Assembly: GCA_021816865.1 (NCBI GenBank)
Contig: JAKAWX010000001.1
Coordinates: 316,739 to 380,738 of the forward strand
DNA: 64,000 nt
Source of the DNA: Thermoplasmata archaeon
GTDB taxonomy: Archaea; Thermoplasmatota; Thermoplasmata; Lutacidiplasmatales; UBA184
Reading direction: 5' to 3'
Both the position numbers and the translations under genes were made by a program. Shown in pieces: positions 23,865-31,904 of the stretch. Each line of letters opens with the position of its first letter. The stretch's first letter is position 1. The notes under the pieces were generated by a model. That model had not been told where the DNA came from. It saw only the letters and a list, made by a program, of their open reading frames with translations, and searched no databases.

Positions 23865-25391
23865 TTACCGGCCCCCTTGCAGGCGGCGGAGGTCGTCGAG
23901 GAACAGGTCCCGCACGTCGTGAAGACCCAGCGAGACCATCGCGAGCCGCATGACCCCGACCCCCCATGCGATCACGGGGACCTCCACGCCGAGGGGGCGG
24001 GTCACCTCGGGACGGAAGAGACCGCCGGGGAAGACCTCGATCCAGCCGAGTTGGGGGTGCTGGACATAGCCCTCGATCGAAGGCTCGGTGAAGGGAAAGT
24101 AGCTCGGGCGGATCTTGAGCTCCCGGATACCGATGGCGCGCGCAAGCTCGCGGAAGATCCCGACCAGGTGGCGCATCGAGATCCCCTCCTCGCCGAGGAT
24201 CCCCTCGCACTGCGTGAACTCGAGGTGGTGCGTCGCGTCCACCTCTTCGCGCCGGAAGTTGCGGTCAAGCGAGAACATGCGGAACGGCGGCGGCGGGTGG
24301 CCCGCCAGGAACCGGGCCGAGACCGGGGTCGTCTGGGACCGGAGGACAGGACGGGACGCGATACGGGGATCGTAGCGCCCGGGCCAGCCCGGCCCGACCG
24401 CCTCGGACTCCCCCGGCATCGGACGTCCCTCGTGGACCGCCGCCACCCGGGCGAGGAGTTCCGGCGGAGGGAGGTGCCCCTCGACCTCCTCGACCGACAG
24501 CGCGTCGTGGATCGACCGGGCCGGGTGGTCCTGGGGCATGAACAGGACGTCGTTGTTCCAGAACTCCGTTTCGAGGAGGGGTCCTTCCGACTGCTCGAAC
24601 CCGAGGCCGACGAGGACCTCCTCGAACTGCTCGAGCCACGCGACGTACGGATGGGGTCGGGCTCCGGTGACGAACGGCACCGGCGCGCGCACATCGTACG
24701 GACGGAACGACCGGAGGTTCCACTCCCCCGACGCGAGGAGCGAGGACGTCAACGGTCCGAGTGTCGGTTCGCCCTCGGGGGCGAGCGTGAGCCGCCGCCC
24801 CTCCTCGGACGCTGACCAGTGTTTGCGGGAGCGGTGCTCCTCACGGACGAGACCGCGACGCTCGAGCGCCGTCACGATCGCCTCGTCGGCCTCCCCGACG
24901 CCGTCGGCGACCTGCCCGAGGACGAGCTCCTCGGGGAACGGGCCCGTCGGTGCCGCGTCGGGGGCCCGGAGGCGGAACGGTAGCCCATCGGCGAGAAGTC
25001 CCCGTCGACGCAGGATCCCGATCGCTGCGGACCGCTCCTCGTCACGGAGGCCCTCCGCACTCGCCTCCTCGGCCGTAAGGGCGCCACCGTGGCGGAGCAT
25101 CGCCTCTAGGAACCGCCGTTCGGGAAGCCCGCGGAGCCGCGAATCCTCGCCCCGCGGGGTCAGCGACCGAATCGTCAGGTGCTCTTCAGCGACCTCGACG
25201 AGATGCTTCGACCGCAGCCGCTGGAGGGTCCCCCGGACCTGGTCGGAGGCGAGCCCGGTGCGCCGGACGATCTCTTCTTCGTCGACCGGCCCGTCCTCGA
25301 CGTTCCGCAGCGCGAGGAGAACGGAGCGCTCGGGGGTCGAGAGCGAGACCGGCGTCGCGCCGAGGGACGGCTCCTCTTCCCCTCCGGCCAT
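23865..25391 (-). CDS. pheS: Phenylalanyl-tRNA synthetase alpha subunit
   Basis: PheS carries the aminoacylation site. The 508-residue archaeal form begins with ~200 residues of winged-helix tRNA-binding domains (ERSVLLALRNVEDGPV, then RTGLASDQVRGTLQRL). The class II core follows. Motif 1 lies around HPYVAWLEQFEEVLVGLGF. Motif 2 is FRMFSLDRNFRREEVDATH with HLEFTQCEGI, and motif 3 is AWGVGVMRLAM. ATG 25391 is 25-26 nt below a TTAA box, so the transcript is predicted leaderless. pheT follows directly on the same strand. Confidence 0.95.
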   Translation of the reverse strand: MAGGEEEPSLGATPVSLSTPERSVLLALRNVEDGPVDEEEIVRRTGLASDQVRGTLQRLRSKHLVEVAEEHLTIRSLTPRGEDSRLRGLPERRFLEAMLRHGGALTAEEASAEGLRDEERSAAIGILRRRGLLADGLPFRLRAPDAAPTGPFPEELVLGQVADGVGEADEAIVTALERRGLVREEHRSRKHWSASEEGRRLTLAPEGEPTLGPLTSSLLASGEWNLRSFRPYDVRAPVPFVTGARPHPYVAWLEQFEEVLVGLGFEQSEGPLLETEFWNNDVLFMPQDHPARSIHDALSVEEVEGHLPPPELLARVAAVHEGRPMPGESEAVGPGWPGRYDPRIASRPVLRSQTTPVSARFLAGHPPPPFRMFSLDRNFRREEVDATHHLEFTQCEGILGEEGISMRHLVGIFRELARAIGIRELKIRPSYFPFTEPSIEGYVQHPQLGWIEVFPGGLFRPEVTRPLGVEVPVIAWGVGVMRLAMVSLGLHDVRDLFLDDLRRLQGGR

Positions 25392-25413
25392 GGACCGCCG
25401 AGAGGGGGTCCGG

Positions 25414-25419
25414 ATTAAG
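25414..25419 (-). promoter_or_regulatory. TATA box of pheST
   Basis: CTTAAT on the minus strand is centred 25-26 nt upstream of ATG 25391. Its TAA overlaps the stop codon of the upstream sedolisin gene (25415-25417), the same arrangement as pheT/mcm. Confidence 0.55.
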
Positions 25420-27799
25420 TCCTTTCGCCACCGGTGGTTTCAGGGTCGGGCGCCGCGAGCGGTTCCTCGGCCGGAGCGAGAGCGGCCGGCTCCGCGGGAG
25501 TCGGGGGAGGCTCCGGCGACCGCGGTGAGGAAGGCGGCGGCGCCGACGGCCCGGCGGGGGGCGGACGGGCCGACCCGGTCGCGACGACGCGGCGGGGAGG
25601 CCGGCCGAGCGCGTAGCCGACGGTCGCTGCCGCGCCCATGATCGCGGCGAATCCGACGAGGTTGTACGGGTACGCGGCGAGACCGCTCAGGAACGGCGCG
25701 AACGCGAGGAGGTTGACCGCGACCGTGGTCGCGTTCACCCCGTAGTAGCCGTTCGAAGCGACGAGGAGCTGAGCGACCGCGTGGGAACCGAGGTAACAGA
25801 ACGGGACGGAGAGCGAGGCGTTCACGTTCCCTGCGGCGTCGGTCACCGGAGCGGCCGAGCCGAACGTGCCGGTGCACGGGCCGAGCGTCGACGACGCGGT
25901 CAGGGAAACGCGTACCGGGACTCCCGGGATCGGGGCCCCGGTCGTTCGGTTGGAAAGGTGCCCTTCGATCGTCACCGAGCCCCCGGGACCCACGGCGGCG
26001 GGGACGACCCGGACGCTCAGGTCCACGAACGTCGCCGTGAGGTCCTCGTAGAGCGCGACCGCGCTCGGAGAACCCCAACCGGTCTCGGGATCCCAACCCG
26101 GTGCCGCGGTCCCGAGGCAGGTGGTTCCCGAGGTGACGTCGACCAGACCGGGCGCCGCGGAACCCGCGGCGACGGCGGTCCCGATGGCGTAGAGACGAGG
26201 GGTCACGTACCCGAACGATTGGCCGTACACGGCGTCCATCTCGGTCAAGAGACCCGCCCAGAGCGGTGTGGCGAAGCTCGTGCCGGCCGCGGTCATCGAC
26301 CGTCCGTCAAAGTAAAGGGCGTTGAAGGCCGCGGTCGCGCTCACGTCGGGCGTGCCCCGGTACGCGTTCCCCGTCGTCGACGATTGCCAGGAGGGTGCAG
26401 AGAACTGGGTCGAGAACCCTCCTCCGCTATCGTTCCAAGCGGTCTCGGAGTAGCCGGTGACCCCGAACAGGTTTCGCACGAGGTGAACGTTCGTCCCGCC
26501 GACCGCGAGCACATCGGGGGAGGTGGCCGGGTACGTCGGCGAGGGGCCTCCCGTGCAGTTGGCCGCTGCGTCCCCACCGAGGTCCCCGGTCGCGGCCAGA
26601 AGCGTGATCCCCTTCTGCATCGCTTCGGCGAGGTACACTCCCCAGGCCGCCTGAAGGCCCGCGTCCGACGACTCGGGGGTCCCGAACGACATCGAGATCG
26701 CGTCGACCGGGAGCCCCACCGCCGTGTGCAACGCGTCGGCCATCGCGGTCGACGTCGGCGAGCAGTTGGGGGCGGTCCCCTCCGGCGCGTAGACGGCATA
26801 GAGCGTCGCGCCCGGCGCCATCGAACCCGACCACTCGAGGTCGAGCGTCAGTTCTTCGGACGCCCCGCACGGGTCGTTGACCGCCGCGGCAGACGGCGCG
26901 GGCGCGCCGTCGACCGGCTCGGGAACGACCGAGGGAGATGGGAATCCCGACGGGTAGTCCTGCGCGAAGAAGGTCTGGAGGTCGCTCGGGGAATACCCCG
27001 GCCCCCAGAGGAGGAGGGCGATCGACTGCGCCGACGCCCACCGGGCCGATCCCGAGAGATTGTAGAGGCCCGAAAGGTCGTAGATCGACCGCGCGATCGC
27101 CGGAGTGACGAGGTCGCTCGGGCTCGGGGACGCCGGACCGGACGTTCCGGTGGCGCTCGGGGTCCCGAGCGACGGGGTCGAGAACGTGGAGAACCCGGAC
27201 GAGAGTCCGAGCACGCTCGAGACGAGCGGTTCGAGGGAGGAAGGAAGGCTCGGCGGAGCGCGAGGATAGACGACGGGGCGCCCGTCGTGCCGACCCGCCT
27301 CCAGCGACGTGCCGAACGCGCGCCCGACCGCCGTCGCGCTTCCCGAGACGGTCAGCGACAGGCGGTCGGGCCACGCGTGGACGATGCTGAGGCCCTGGGA
27401 CTGGAAGTACTCCACGAACGTCGCGTACTGTCCCGGAGATAGACCGAACCGGTCCGCGATCTGAGGCGTCGTGAGGGGAGGCGCTCCGGGAGCGGGGGGT
27501 ACGAAGAACGCGGAGGTGCGCGGCTGGAACGTCACCACGACCGGAACCGTTCCGGCCGCCGCCACCGCGTCCTGGACGGAAAGCGACTCGGACGTCGAAT
27601 AGCCGGCCCTTGCGGCAAACGGAGGGGTGGCCGACACGATCGCGGACGGCCCGGCGGGCGCTCCGGCGACCGCCGTGGCGATACCGTGAGGAGAGCTCCC
27701 ACCGACGACGCCGGGCGCTCCGGCGAGCAGGAGAAGGACGCCGAGAGCCACGATCAGCATCGTAGGCCCTCCCCCCCTCCGTCCCCGACGGCCGTTCAT
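25415..27799 (-). CDS. Secreted, membrane-anchored sedolisin (S53) serine-carboxyl protease
   Basis: This 794-residue pro-protease of the kumamolisin family degrades proteins outside the cell. Order: basic N-terminus and signal/anchor helix (~14-34), pro-domain (~70-225), then catalytic domain (~230-590). The S53 triad is visible as E316-x3-D320 in SEELTLDLEW and S508 in AAGTSFATP. The oxyanion Asp is D407 in ATGDLGGD. The C-terminal calcium site is around DVTSGTT and GWDPETGWGSP. Next is one Ig-like beta domain (~590-705), then a transmembrane helix near 712-735 and a Pro/Glu-rich cytoplasmic tail. ATG 27799 is chosen because the signal peptide follows; no strong TATA box is apparent. It pairs functionally with the second sedolisin and the peptide importer. 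Confidence 0.88.
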   Translation of the reverse strand: MNGRRGRRGGGPTMLIVALGVLLLLAGAPGVVGGSSPHGIATAVAGAPAGPSAIVSATPPFAARAGYSTSESLSVQDAVAAAGTVPVVVTFQPRTSAFFVPPAPGAPPLTTPQIADRFGLSPGQYATFVEYFQSQGLSIVHAWPDRLSLTVSGSATAVGRAFGTSLEAGRHDGRPVVYPRAPPSLPSSLEPLVSSVLGLSSGFSTFSTPSLGTPSATGTSGPASPSPSDLVTPAIARSIYDLSGLYNLSGSARWASAQSIALLLWGPGYSPSDLQTFFAQDYPSGFPSPSVVPEPVDGAPAPSAAAVNDPCGASEELTLDLEWSGSMAPGATLYAVYAPEGTAPNCSPTSTAMADALHTAVGLPVDAISMSFGTPESSDAGLQAAWGVYLAEAMQKGITLLAATGDLGGDAAANCTGGPSPTYPATSPDVLAVGGTNVHLVRNLFGVTGYSETAWNDSGGGFSTQFSAPSWQSSTTGNAYRGTPDVSATAAFNALYFDGRSMTAAGTSFATPLWAGLLTEMDAVYGQSFGYVTPRLYAIGTAVAAGSAAPGLVDVTSGTTCLGTAAPGWDPETGWGSPSAVALYEDLTATFVDLSVRVVPAAVGPGGSVTIEGHLSNRTTGAPIPGVPVRVSLTASSTLGPCTGTFGSAAPVTDAAGNVNASLSVPFCYLGSHAVAQLLVASNGYYGVNATTVAVNLLAFAPFLSGLAAYPYNLVGFAAIMGAAATVGYALGRPPRRVVATGSARPPPAGPSAPPPSSPRSPEPPPTPAEPAALAPAEEPLAAPDPETTGGERT

Positions 27800-27863
27800 C
27801 CTCACGAGAATGGACAGCGCACCGTCAAGAACCTTCGGGCCGAGCGTCGGGCCTCTCGAACGG

Positions 27864-29321
27864 TCACACACGGATCGGGAGCGTGTAGCCTGCGGGCAGG
27901 TGAAACGTCCCCGGACCTCCGAGCGGGTCGGGCCGCGGTTGCGGAGGGGCTCCCCGGCGTCCGGCCAGGTACGCTTCGATCGCCTCGACGGCTTCCATCG
28001 CCGCCCCCATCGCGTAAACGACCGACCGGCCACCGGCGGCGAAGATCCCCGGGACCGCGGTCGCGTACCCCTTGCCCCGGCCTTCGACCCACCCCTGGGG
28101 GGTGACCTTGAGGTCGAGCTCGGGGCCGACGCCCGTGAGGTCGCTCTTCTGGCCGACCGCGACGATCACGGTGTCGCACGCGAGGGTCTCCTCGGAACCC
28201 GGGACGGGGACGAACGCTTGTCGACCCCCCCCGTCGGGCGACGCGAGCTCGACCGATTGCACGACGACCCCCTCGACGTGCGAGGACCCGACGAACCGCA
28301 CCGGCGAGCGCTGGAAGACGAACCGGACCCCTTCTTCCTCGGCGCCGTGGATCTCCTCGGGGTCGGCCGGCATCTCGGTGCGGCCGCGGCGATAAACGAG
28401 CGTGACATGCCCCCGGTCCGTGCGGCGCAGGGCGCTGCGGACCGAATCCATCGCGACGTCCCCGCCGCCGATGACCACCACCTCCCGACCGACGCGCGCG
28501 GGCGAGTCCCGCCCGGGCCCTTTGAGGAACTCGAGGGCCGGCAGCACTCCCTCCAAATCCTCGCCGGGGACCCCCATCGAACGGTGCGCGGAGGTTCCGA
28601 TGGCGAGGAAGACCGCGGCATAGCCGTCGTCGGCGAGAAGCGTCGCGAACGGTCGGTCCCGTCCCACCTTCGAGTTCGTCACGAACGTCACGTCGAGGTC
28701 CTTGAAGCGAGCGCGGTCCGCCTCGACGTCGGCGTTGGACATGCGGTACGCCGGGATCGTCTGCAGGAGGCCGCCGAGCTTCGGCTCCTGCTCGAAGACG
28801 GTGACCGAATACCCCCGGACCCCGAGCTCCCAGGCGGCCATCAGCCCGGCCGGGCCGGCCCCGACTATCGCGACGCGCTGGCCCTTCGGCTTCGCGGGAA
28901 CGTAGACGAGATCGCTCGTACCGAAGTCGAGGGCAGCGCGCTTCAGCTGGCGGATCGCGACCGGGACGCCCTTGCGCTTGACGACGCACGCGTCCTCGCA
29001 GTAGTGGTAACAGACCTTGCAGAGCGTGGTCGCCAGGGGGTTGTCCTGGACCGTGACGCGGGCCGCTCCGTCGAAGTCCGAATCCGCGATGCGTCGGATG
29101 TACTCACGGCAGTCCTGAGATATCGGACACGCCTCCACGCACCAGGGGCGGCGGCACTGCACGCATCGCTTGGCTTCGAGGACGGCTTCCTCTTTCGAGT
29201 AGGCGTGCAGGACCTCCCGGAAGTCCCCCGTGCGCTCCTCGACCGGGGTCTCCGGGATCGGCACCCGCACCGGATTCAGCTTCGGCGGAGCGGGTTTCGC
29301 GGTCGCAACGTCGTCGGCCAT
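27864..29321 (-). CDS. GltD/NfnB-like NAD(P)H-dependent iron-sulfur flavoprotein
   Basis: This 485-residue oxidoreductase has the glutamate-synthase small-subunit architecture. The N-terminal Fe-S domain has cysteine clusters C53/C56/C61/C65 with C71, and C101/C104/C108/C112, enough for two [4Fe-4S] clusters. An FAD-binding Rossmann fold (GAGPAGLMAAWELG, 154-167) and an NAD(P) fold (VIGGGDVAMDSVRSALRR) follow. A final FAD motif GIFAAGG and an AMGAAMEAVEAIEAYL helix end the protein. No GltB or NfnA partner is adjacent, so it could be the NADPH-dependent unit of an orphan glutamate synthase, an Nfn-type transhydrogenase subunit, or a ferredoxin:NADP oxidoreductase. ATG 29321 lies in a divergent promoter region shared with SRP54; longer starts to 29399 run through that promoter. 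Confidence 0.8.
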   Translation of the reverse strand: MADDVATAKPAPPKLNPVRVPIPETPVEERTGDFREVLHAYSKEEAVLEAKRCVQCRRPWCVEACPISQDCREYIRRIADSDFDGAARVTVQDNPLATTLCKVCYHYCEDACVVKRKGVPVAIRQLKRAALDFGTSDLVYVPAKPKGQRVAIVGAGPAGLMAAWELGVRGYSVTVFEQEPKLGGLLQTIPAYRMSNADVEADRARFKDLDVTFVTNSKVGRDRPFATLLADDGYAAVFLAIGTSAHRSMGVPGEDLEGVLPALEFLKGPGRDSPARVGREVVVIGGGDVAMDSVRSALRRTDRGHVTLVYRRGRTEMPADPEEIHGAEEEGVRFVFQRSPVRFVGSSHVEGVVVQSVELASPDGGGRQAFVPVPGSEETLACDTVIVAVGQKSDLTGVGPELDLKVTPQGWVEGRGKGYATAVPGIFAAGGRSVVYAMGAAMEAVEAIEAYLAGRRGAPPQPRPDPLGGPGTFHLPAGYTLPIRV

Positions 29322-29398
29322 CCCCTTACCTGCAATCAGCCGCGGGGTCTCATATGACGGTTGCGCGGGGGACGCCGACGGCCGTTGGGAGGCCCCCA

Positions 29399-29405
29399 CT
29401 TATAG
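29399..29405 (+). promoter_or_regulatory. TATA-like box between the GltD-like gene and srp54
   Basis: CTTATAG is the only AT-rich run of this type in the 132-nt divergent gap. On the plus strand it would place the srp54 start site near 29428, leaving a ~26-nt leader before ATG 29454. Read on the other strand (CTATAAG) it could also serve the GltD-like gene, with a longer leader. Confidence 0.4.
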
Positions 29406-29453
29406 CGGTGCGATTCTCCGGTCCCGGCGGGCGGGACCGACCCCCGGACGACC

Positions 29454-30797
29454 ATGGTGCTCGATTCTCTCGGAAAGTCCCTGCGAGGTGTCCTGCAACG
29501 GATCGCCCGCGGCTCGACGGTCGACGAGGCGTTGCTCTCGGAGGTCGTTCGAGACATCCAGCGGGCGCTCCTCCAGGCCGACGTCAACGTTCAGCTGGCG
29601 ATCGACCTCACCCAGCGTGTCAAACGCCGGGCGACGCAGGAGAAACCCCCGGCGGGCGCGAGCGTCCGAGACTTCCTTGTCCGAATCATCTACGAGGAGG
29701 TCCGCGGAATCCTCGGCAAGGACCGCCCGTTCGACCTGCGGCCCCGCAAGATCCTCCTCGCCGGGCTCTTTGGTCAGGGTAAGACGACCACGGCCGGCAA
29801 GCTCGCTCGGTACTTCCAAAAGAAGGGGATCCGAGTGGGGCTCGTGGCCGCGGACATCCACCGGCCCGCTGCGGTCGACCAGCTGGAACAACTGGCGACC
29901 AAGGTCGGGTGCGACTTCTACGCGAACCGCGCGGAGCGGCGCGCCGAGAAGATCGTGACGGAAGCCCTCGAGAGATTCCCTCCGCACCTCGCCGTGATCG
30001 TGGACACGGCCGGACGTAGCGGCATCGACGCCGAGCTGGTCGAGGAGCTGAAGAGGGTCCGTACGGCGCTCCAGCCGGACGAGGTCCTCCTCGTGCTCGA
30101 TGCGGCGATGGGCCAGGCCGCCGGTCGGAGCGCCGAGGCGTTCCACAAAGCGGTCGGCCTCACGGGGGTCGTCCTCACGAAGCTCGACGGCTCGGCGAAG
30201 GGGGGCGGGGCGCTGTCGGCCGTGGCGGTCAGCGGGGCACCGATCCTCTTCATCGGCACGGGCGAACACCTCGACGAGCTCGAGCGGTTCGAGCCGACCC
30301 GGTTCGTGTCTCGGCTGCTCGGAATGGGGGACATCCAGACCCTCCTCGAGCGGTTCGAGGAGCTGTCGGACAAGGAGGCCGCCGAGAACGCGGCCAAGCG
30401 CCTGATGACGGGCCACTTCACGCTCCGGGACATGCGGACCCAGCTTGACTCGCTGGGCCAAATGGGACCGTTCTCGAAGCTCCTCTCGTTCTTGCCCACG
30501 ATGGGCGGCTCGAAGATCGATTCGGCGGCGGTCGACGCGACCCAGACCCGGCTCCGCAGGTTCCGCACGATCCTCGATTCCATGACCCCCGAGGAGCTCG
30601 ACAATCCCCAGGTGATCAAGACCGACCGAATCCACCGGATCGCCCGGGGGAGCGGACAGCGCCCCCAGGAAGTCCGGGCACTTCTCAAGCAGTTCGAAAC
30701 GACGCGCCGCGCCGCCCACGGCCTCGCGTCGAACCGTCGCCTGCGTCGCCAGCTCGAACGCCAGCTCGGCGGCCAGGAACTCCCCCCCCCCGACTGA
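29454..30797 (+). CDS. srp54: Signal recognition particle 54 kDa protein
   Basis: SRP54 recognises signal sequences on ribosomes and docks with FtsY through its GTPase. The 447-residue protein has the N domain (1-~88), then the GTPase domain. Its G1 is GLFGQGKT (104-111), its G3 is DTAGRSGIDAELVEEL and its G4 is LTKLDGSAKGGG. The methionine-rich M domain (~300-430) includes FTLRDMRTQLDSLGQMGP and RIARGSGQ. G1 reads GLFGQGKT where many species have GxQGSGKT. It is followed after 16 nt by a DUF1616-like membrane protein and then Pth2, all plus strand. Secretion capacity suits the large secreted proteins encoded nearby, though SRP54 is universal. Confidence 0.96.
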   Translation: MVLDSLGKSLRGVLQRIARGSTVDEALLSEVVRDIQRALLQADVNVQLAIDLTQRVKRRATQEKPPAGASVRDFLVRIIYEEVRGILGKDRPFDLRPRKILLAGLFGQGKTTTAGKLARYFQKKGIRVGLVAADIHRPAAVDQLEQLATKVGCDFYANRAERRAEKIVTEALERFPPHLAVIVDTAGRSGIDAELVEELKRVRTALQPDEVLLVLDAAMGQAAGRSAEAFHKAVGLTGVVLTKLDGSAKGGGALSAVAVSGAPILFIGTGEHLDELERFEPTRFVSRLLGMGDIQTLLERFEELSDKEAAENAAKRLMTGHFTLRDMRTQLDSLGQMGPFSKLLSFLPTMGGSKIDSAAVDATQTRLRRFRTILDSMTPEELDNPQVIKTDRIHRIARGSGQRPQEVRALLKQFETTRRAAHGLASNRRLRRQLERQLGGQELPPPD

Positions 30798-30813
30798 AGG
30801 CGGAGCGGCTCGG

Positions 30814-31362
30814 ATGGCGGGACCCACGGACGTGCTGAGCGTGGTCGTCGGGGCCCTCCTGGTATTCTTCCTGCCAGGATTCGTAATGACTCGGGCCCTC
30901 TGGCCCGAGCGGCGTCTGCTCCGGGGGGCGGGCTCGGCCCGGGCGCTGCTGGAGACCCTTACGCTCTCCCTCGTCCTCAGCGTAGTACTGACGGTGTTGG
31001 TCGGCTACCTTCTCGTCGAGATCTCCCCGGGGGGGTTCCAAGCGTTCTGGCGCGACCCGGTCCTCGAGGCGGTCCTCGGCGGTATCGCCCTGGTCGCTTT
31101 CGTGGCCGGCCTCCTCCAGGGCGCGTACTTCCGGGGGCCTGTTACCGGCGAACCGATCGCGACCGGACACGGCGAAGAAGGAGCCTGGGAGCTCGGCCGG
31201 CAGCTCGAGAGGCTGCGAGAGCGGGAGCGACAACTGAAGCGGGCCTTGGCTCGCGCCCCCGCTTCTTCCGAGGGTTCCGTTCGCCTCCGGAGCGAGCTCG
31301 AAGAGGTCCGAGCGGAAGTCGAGAGCGTCCGTCGGCAGCGGGAAGACCAGTATGCGTCGTGA
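30814..31362 (+). CDS. DUF1616-like membrane protein with C-terminal coiled coil
   Basis: This 182-residue protein has three predicted transmembrane helices: about residues 7-27 (VVVGALLVFFLPGFVMTRAL), 46-68 and 86-108. A charged coiled-coil segment (~122-178, rich in Arg/Glu, e.g. QLERLRERERQLKR) follows. The N-terminal FLPGFVMTRALWP resembles the start of DUF1616 family membrane proteins, but the later helices are missing, so this would be a short variant. It starts 16 nt after srp54, and its 3' end overlaps the Pth2 gene by 11 nt if the upstream Pth2 ATG is used. Function unknown; proximity to srp54 hints at membrane-protein biogenesis only weakly. Confidence 0.7.
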   Translation: MAGPTDVLSVVVGALLVFFLPGFVMTRALWPERRLLRGAGSARALLETLTLSLVLSVVLTVLVGYLLVEISPGGFQAFWRDPVLEAVLGGIALVAFVAGLLQGAYFRGPVTGEPIATGHGEEGAWELGRQLERLRERERQLKRALARAPASSEGSVRLRSELEEVRAEVESVRRQREDQYAS

Positions 31363-31735
31363 GCGACCTCCCCCACCGTCCGGTGAGTGTAAGATGGTCC
31401 TCGTGCTTCGTGGCGAACTACGGTTGACCGCGGGCAAGGCCGCGGTCCAGGCGGCGCACGCTGCCGTCATGCTCGTGGAGCGGGCACGCGCTCGACAGAG
31501 CGAGCTTCTGGACGACTGGCTTCGCCAGGGTCAGAAGAAGATCGCCGTGGTCGCGTCCACTCTGGACGACCTGACCGAGCTCGACCGCAAGGCACGGTCC
31601 GAGGGGATTCCCACGGTGTGGGTCGAGGACGCCGGCCTCACCGAGGTCGCCCCCGGCACGAAGACGTGCCTCGGCCTCGGCCCCTCCCGCTCGCGAACGC
31701 TCGATTCCCTCACGGGCTCGCTCCCCCTCCTATAG
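31352..31735 (+). CDS. pth2: Peptidyl-tRNA hydrolase, archaeal/eukaryotic type (Pth2)
   Basis: Pth2 hydrolyses peptidyl-tRNA released from stalled ribosomes. The protein has the complete Pth2 fold: a first strand MVLVLRGELRLTAGK, the conserved GKAAVQAAHAAV helix carrying the key His, KKIAVVASTLDDL, a PTVWVEDAGLTEVAPGTKT strand-turn-strand, and a GLGPS turn near the end. With ATG 31352 the protein has 127 residues. ATG 31394 would give 113 residues and starts exactly at the conserved first strand, so it may be the real start. No clear SD precedes either. It is the third gene of the srp54 run. Confidence 0.92.
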   Translation: MRRERPPPPSGECKMVLVLRGELRLTAGKAAVQAAHAAVMLVERARARQSELLDDWLRQGQKKIAVVASTLDDLTELDRKARSEGIPTVWVEDAGLTEVAPGTKTCLGLGPSRSRTLDSLTGSLPLL

Positions 31736-31779
31736 CGCGACCCGACGCTCCCGCTTCCCCCTCGGTGAGACCGGTCGAA

Positions 31780-31867
31780 GGCGGGTGTAAGTCCGCCGGG
31801 GGCACCGCCCCGCCGATCTCGTCCCGAGAACAGTCTCCCCGGTCCTCCCGTGAGGGAGGGCCGGGGA
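31780..31867. other. GC-rich structured intergenic element with three hairpins
   Basis: The 169-nt gap between the convergent pth2 and binding-protein genes holds three strong inverted repeats. They are GGCGG/CCGCC (31780-31784 with 31793-31797, 8-nt loop), GGGGC/GCCCC (31799-31803 with 31807-31811, 3-nt loop), and a 13-bp stem (31837-31849 with 31854-31866, one G-T pair) closed by GTGA, a GNRA-type tetraloop. An outer A-T pair extends the last stem. There is no T-run, so this is not a typical archaeal terminator. It could be a small structured RNA, a 3'-end processing element, or a chance product of high GC. Confidence 0.35.
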
Positions 31868-31904
31868 AGAAAGGGTTGGTCCGCGCTCCGAGTCTTCGCC
31901 GACC

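Noticed and set aside
21079-23922. A 947-codon plus-strand open frame opposite mcm and pheT
   Set aside because: Very long but purely a shadow: low-complexity Arg/Asp/Glu-rich, no hydrophobic core or motif, and it covers two well-supported genes on the other strand.
31837-31866. The 13-bp hairpin as an intrinsic terminator
   Set aside because: No T-run follows the stem on either strand, and archaeal termination depends mainly on oligo-T rather than hairpins.
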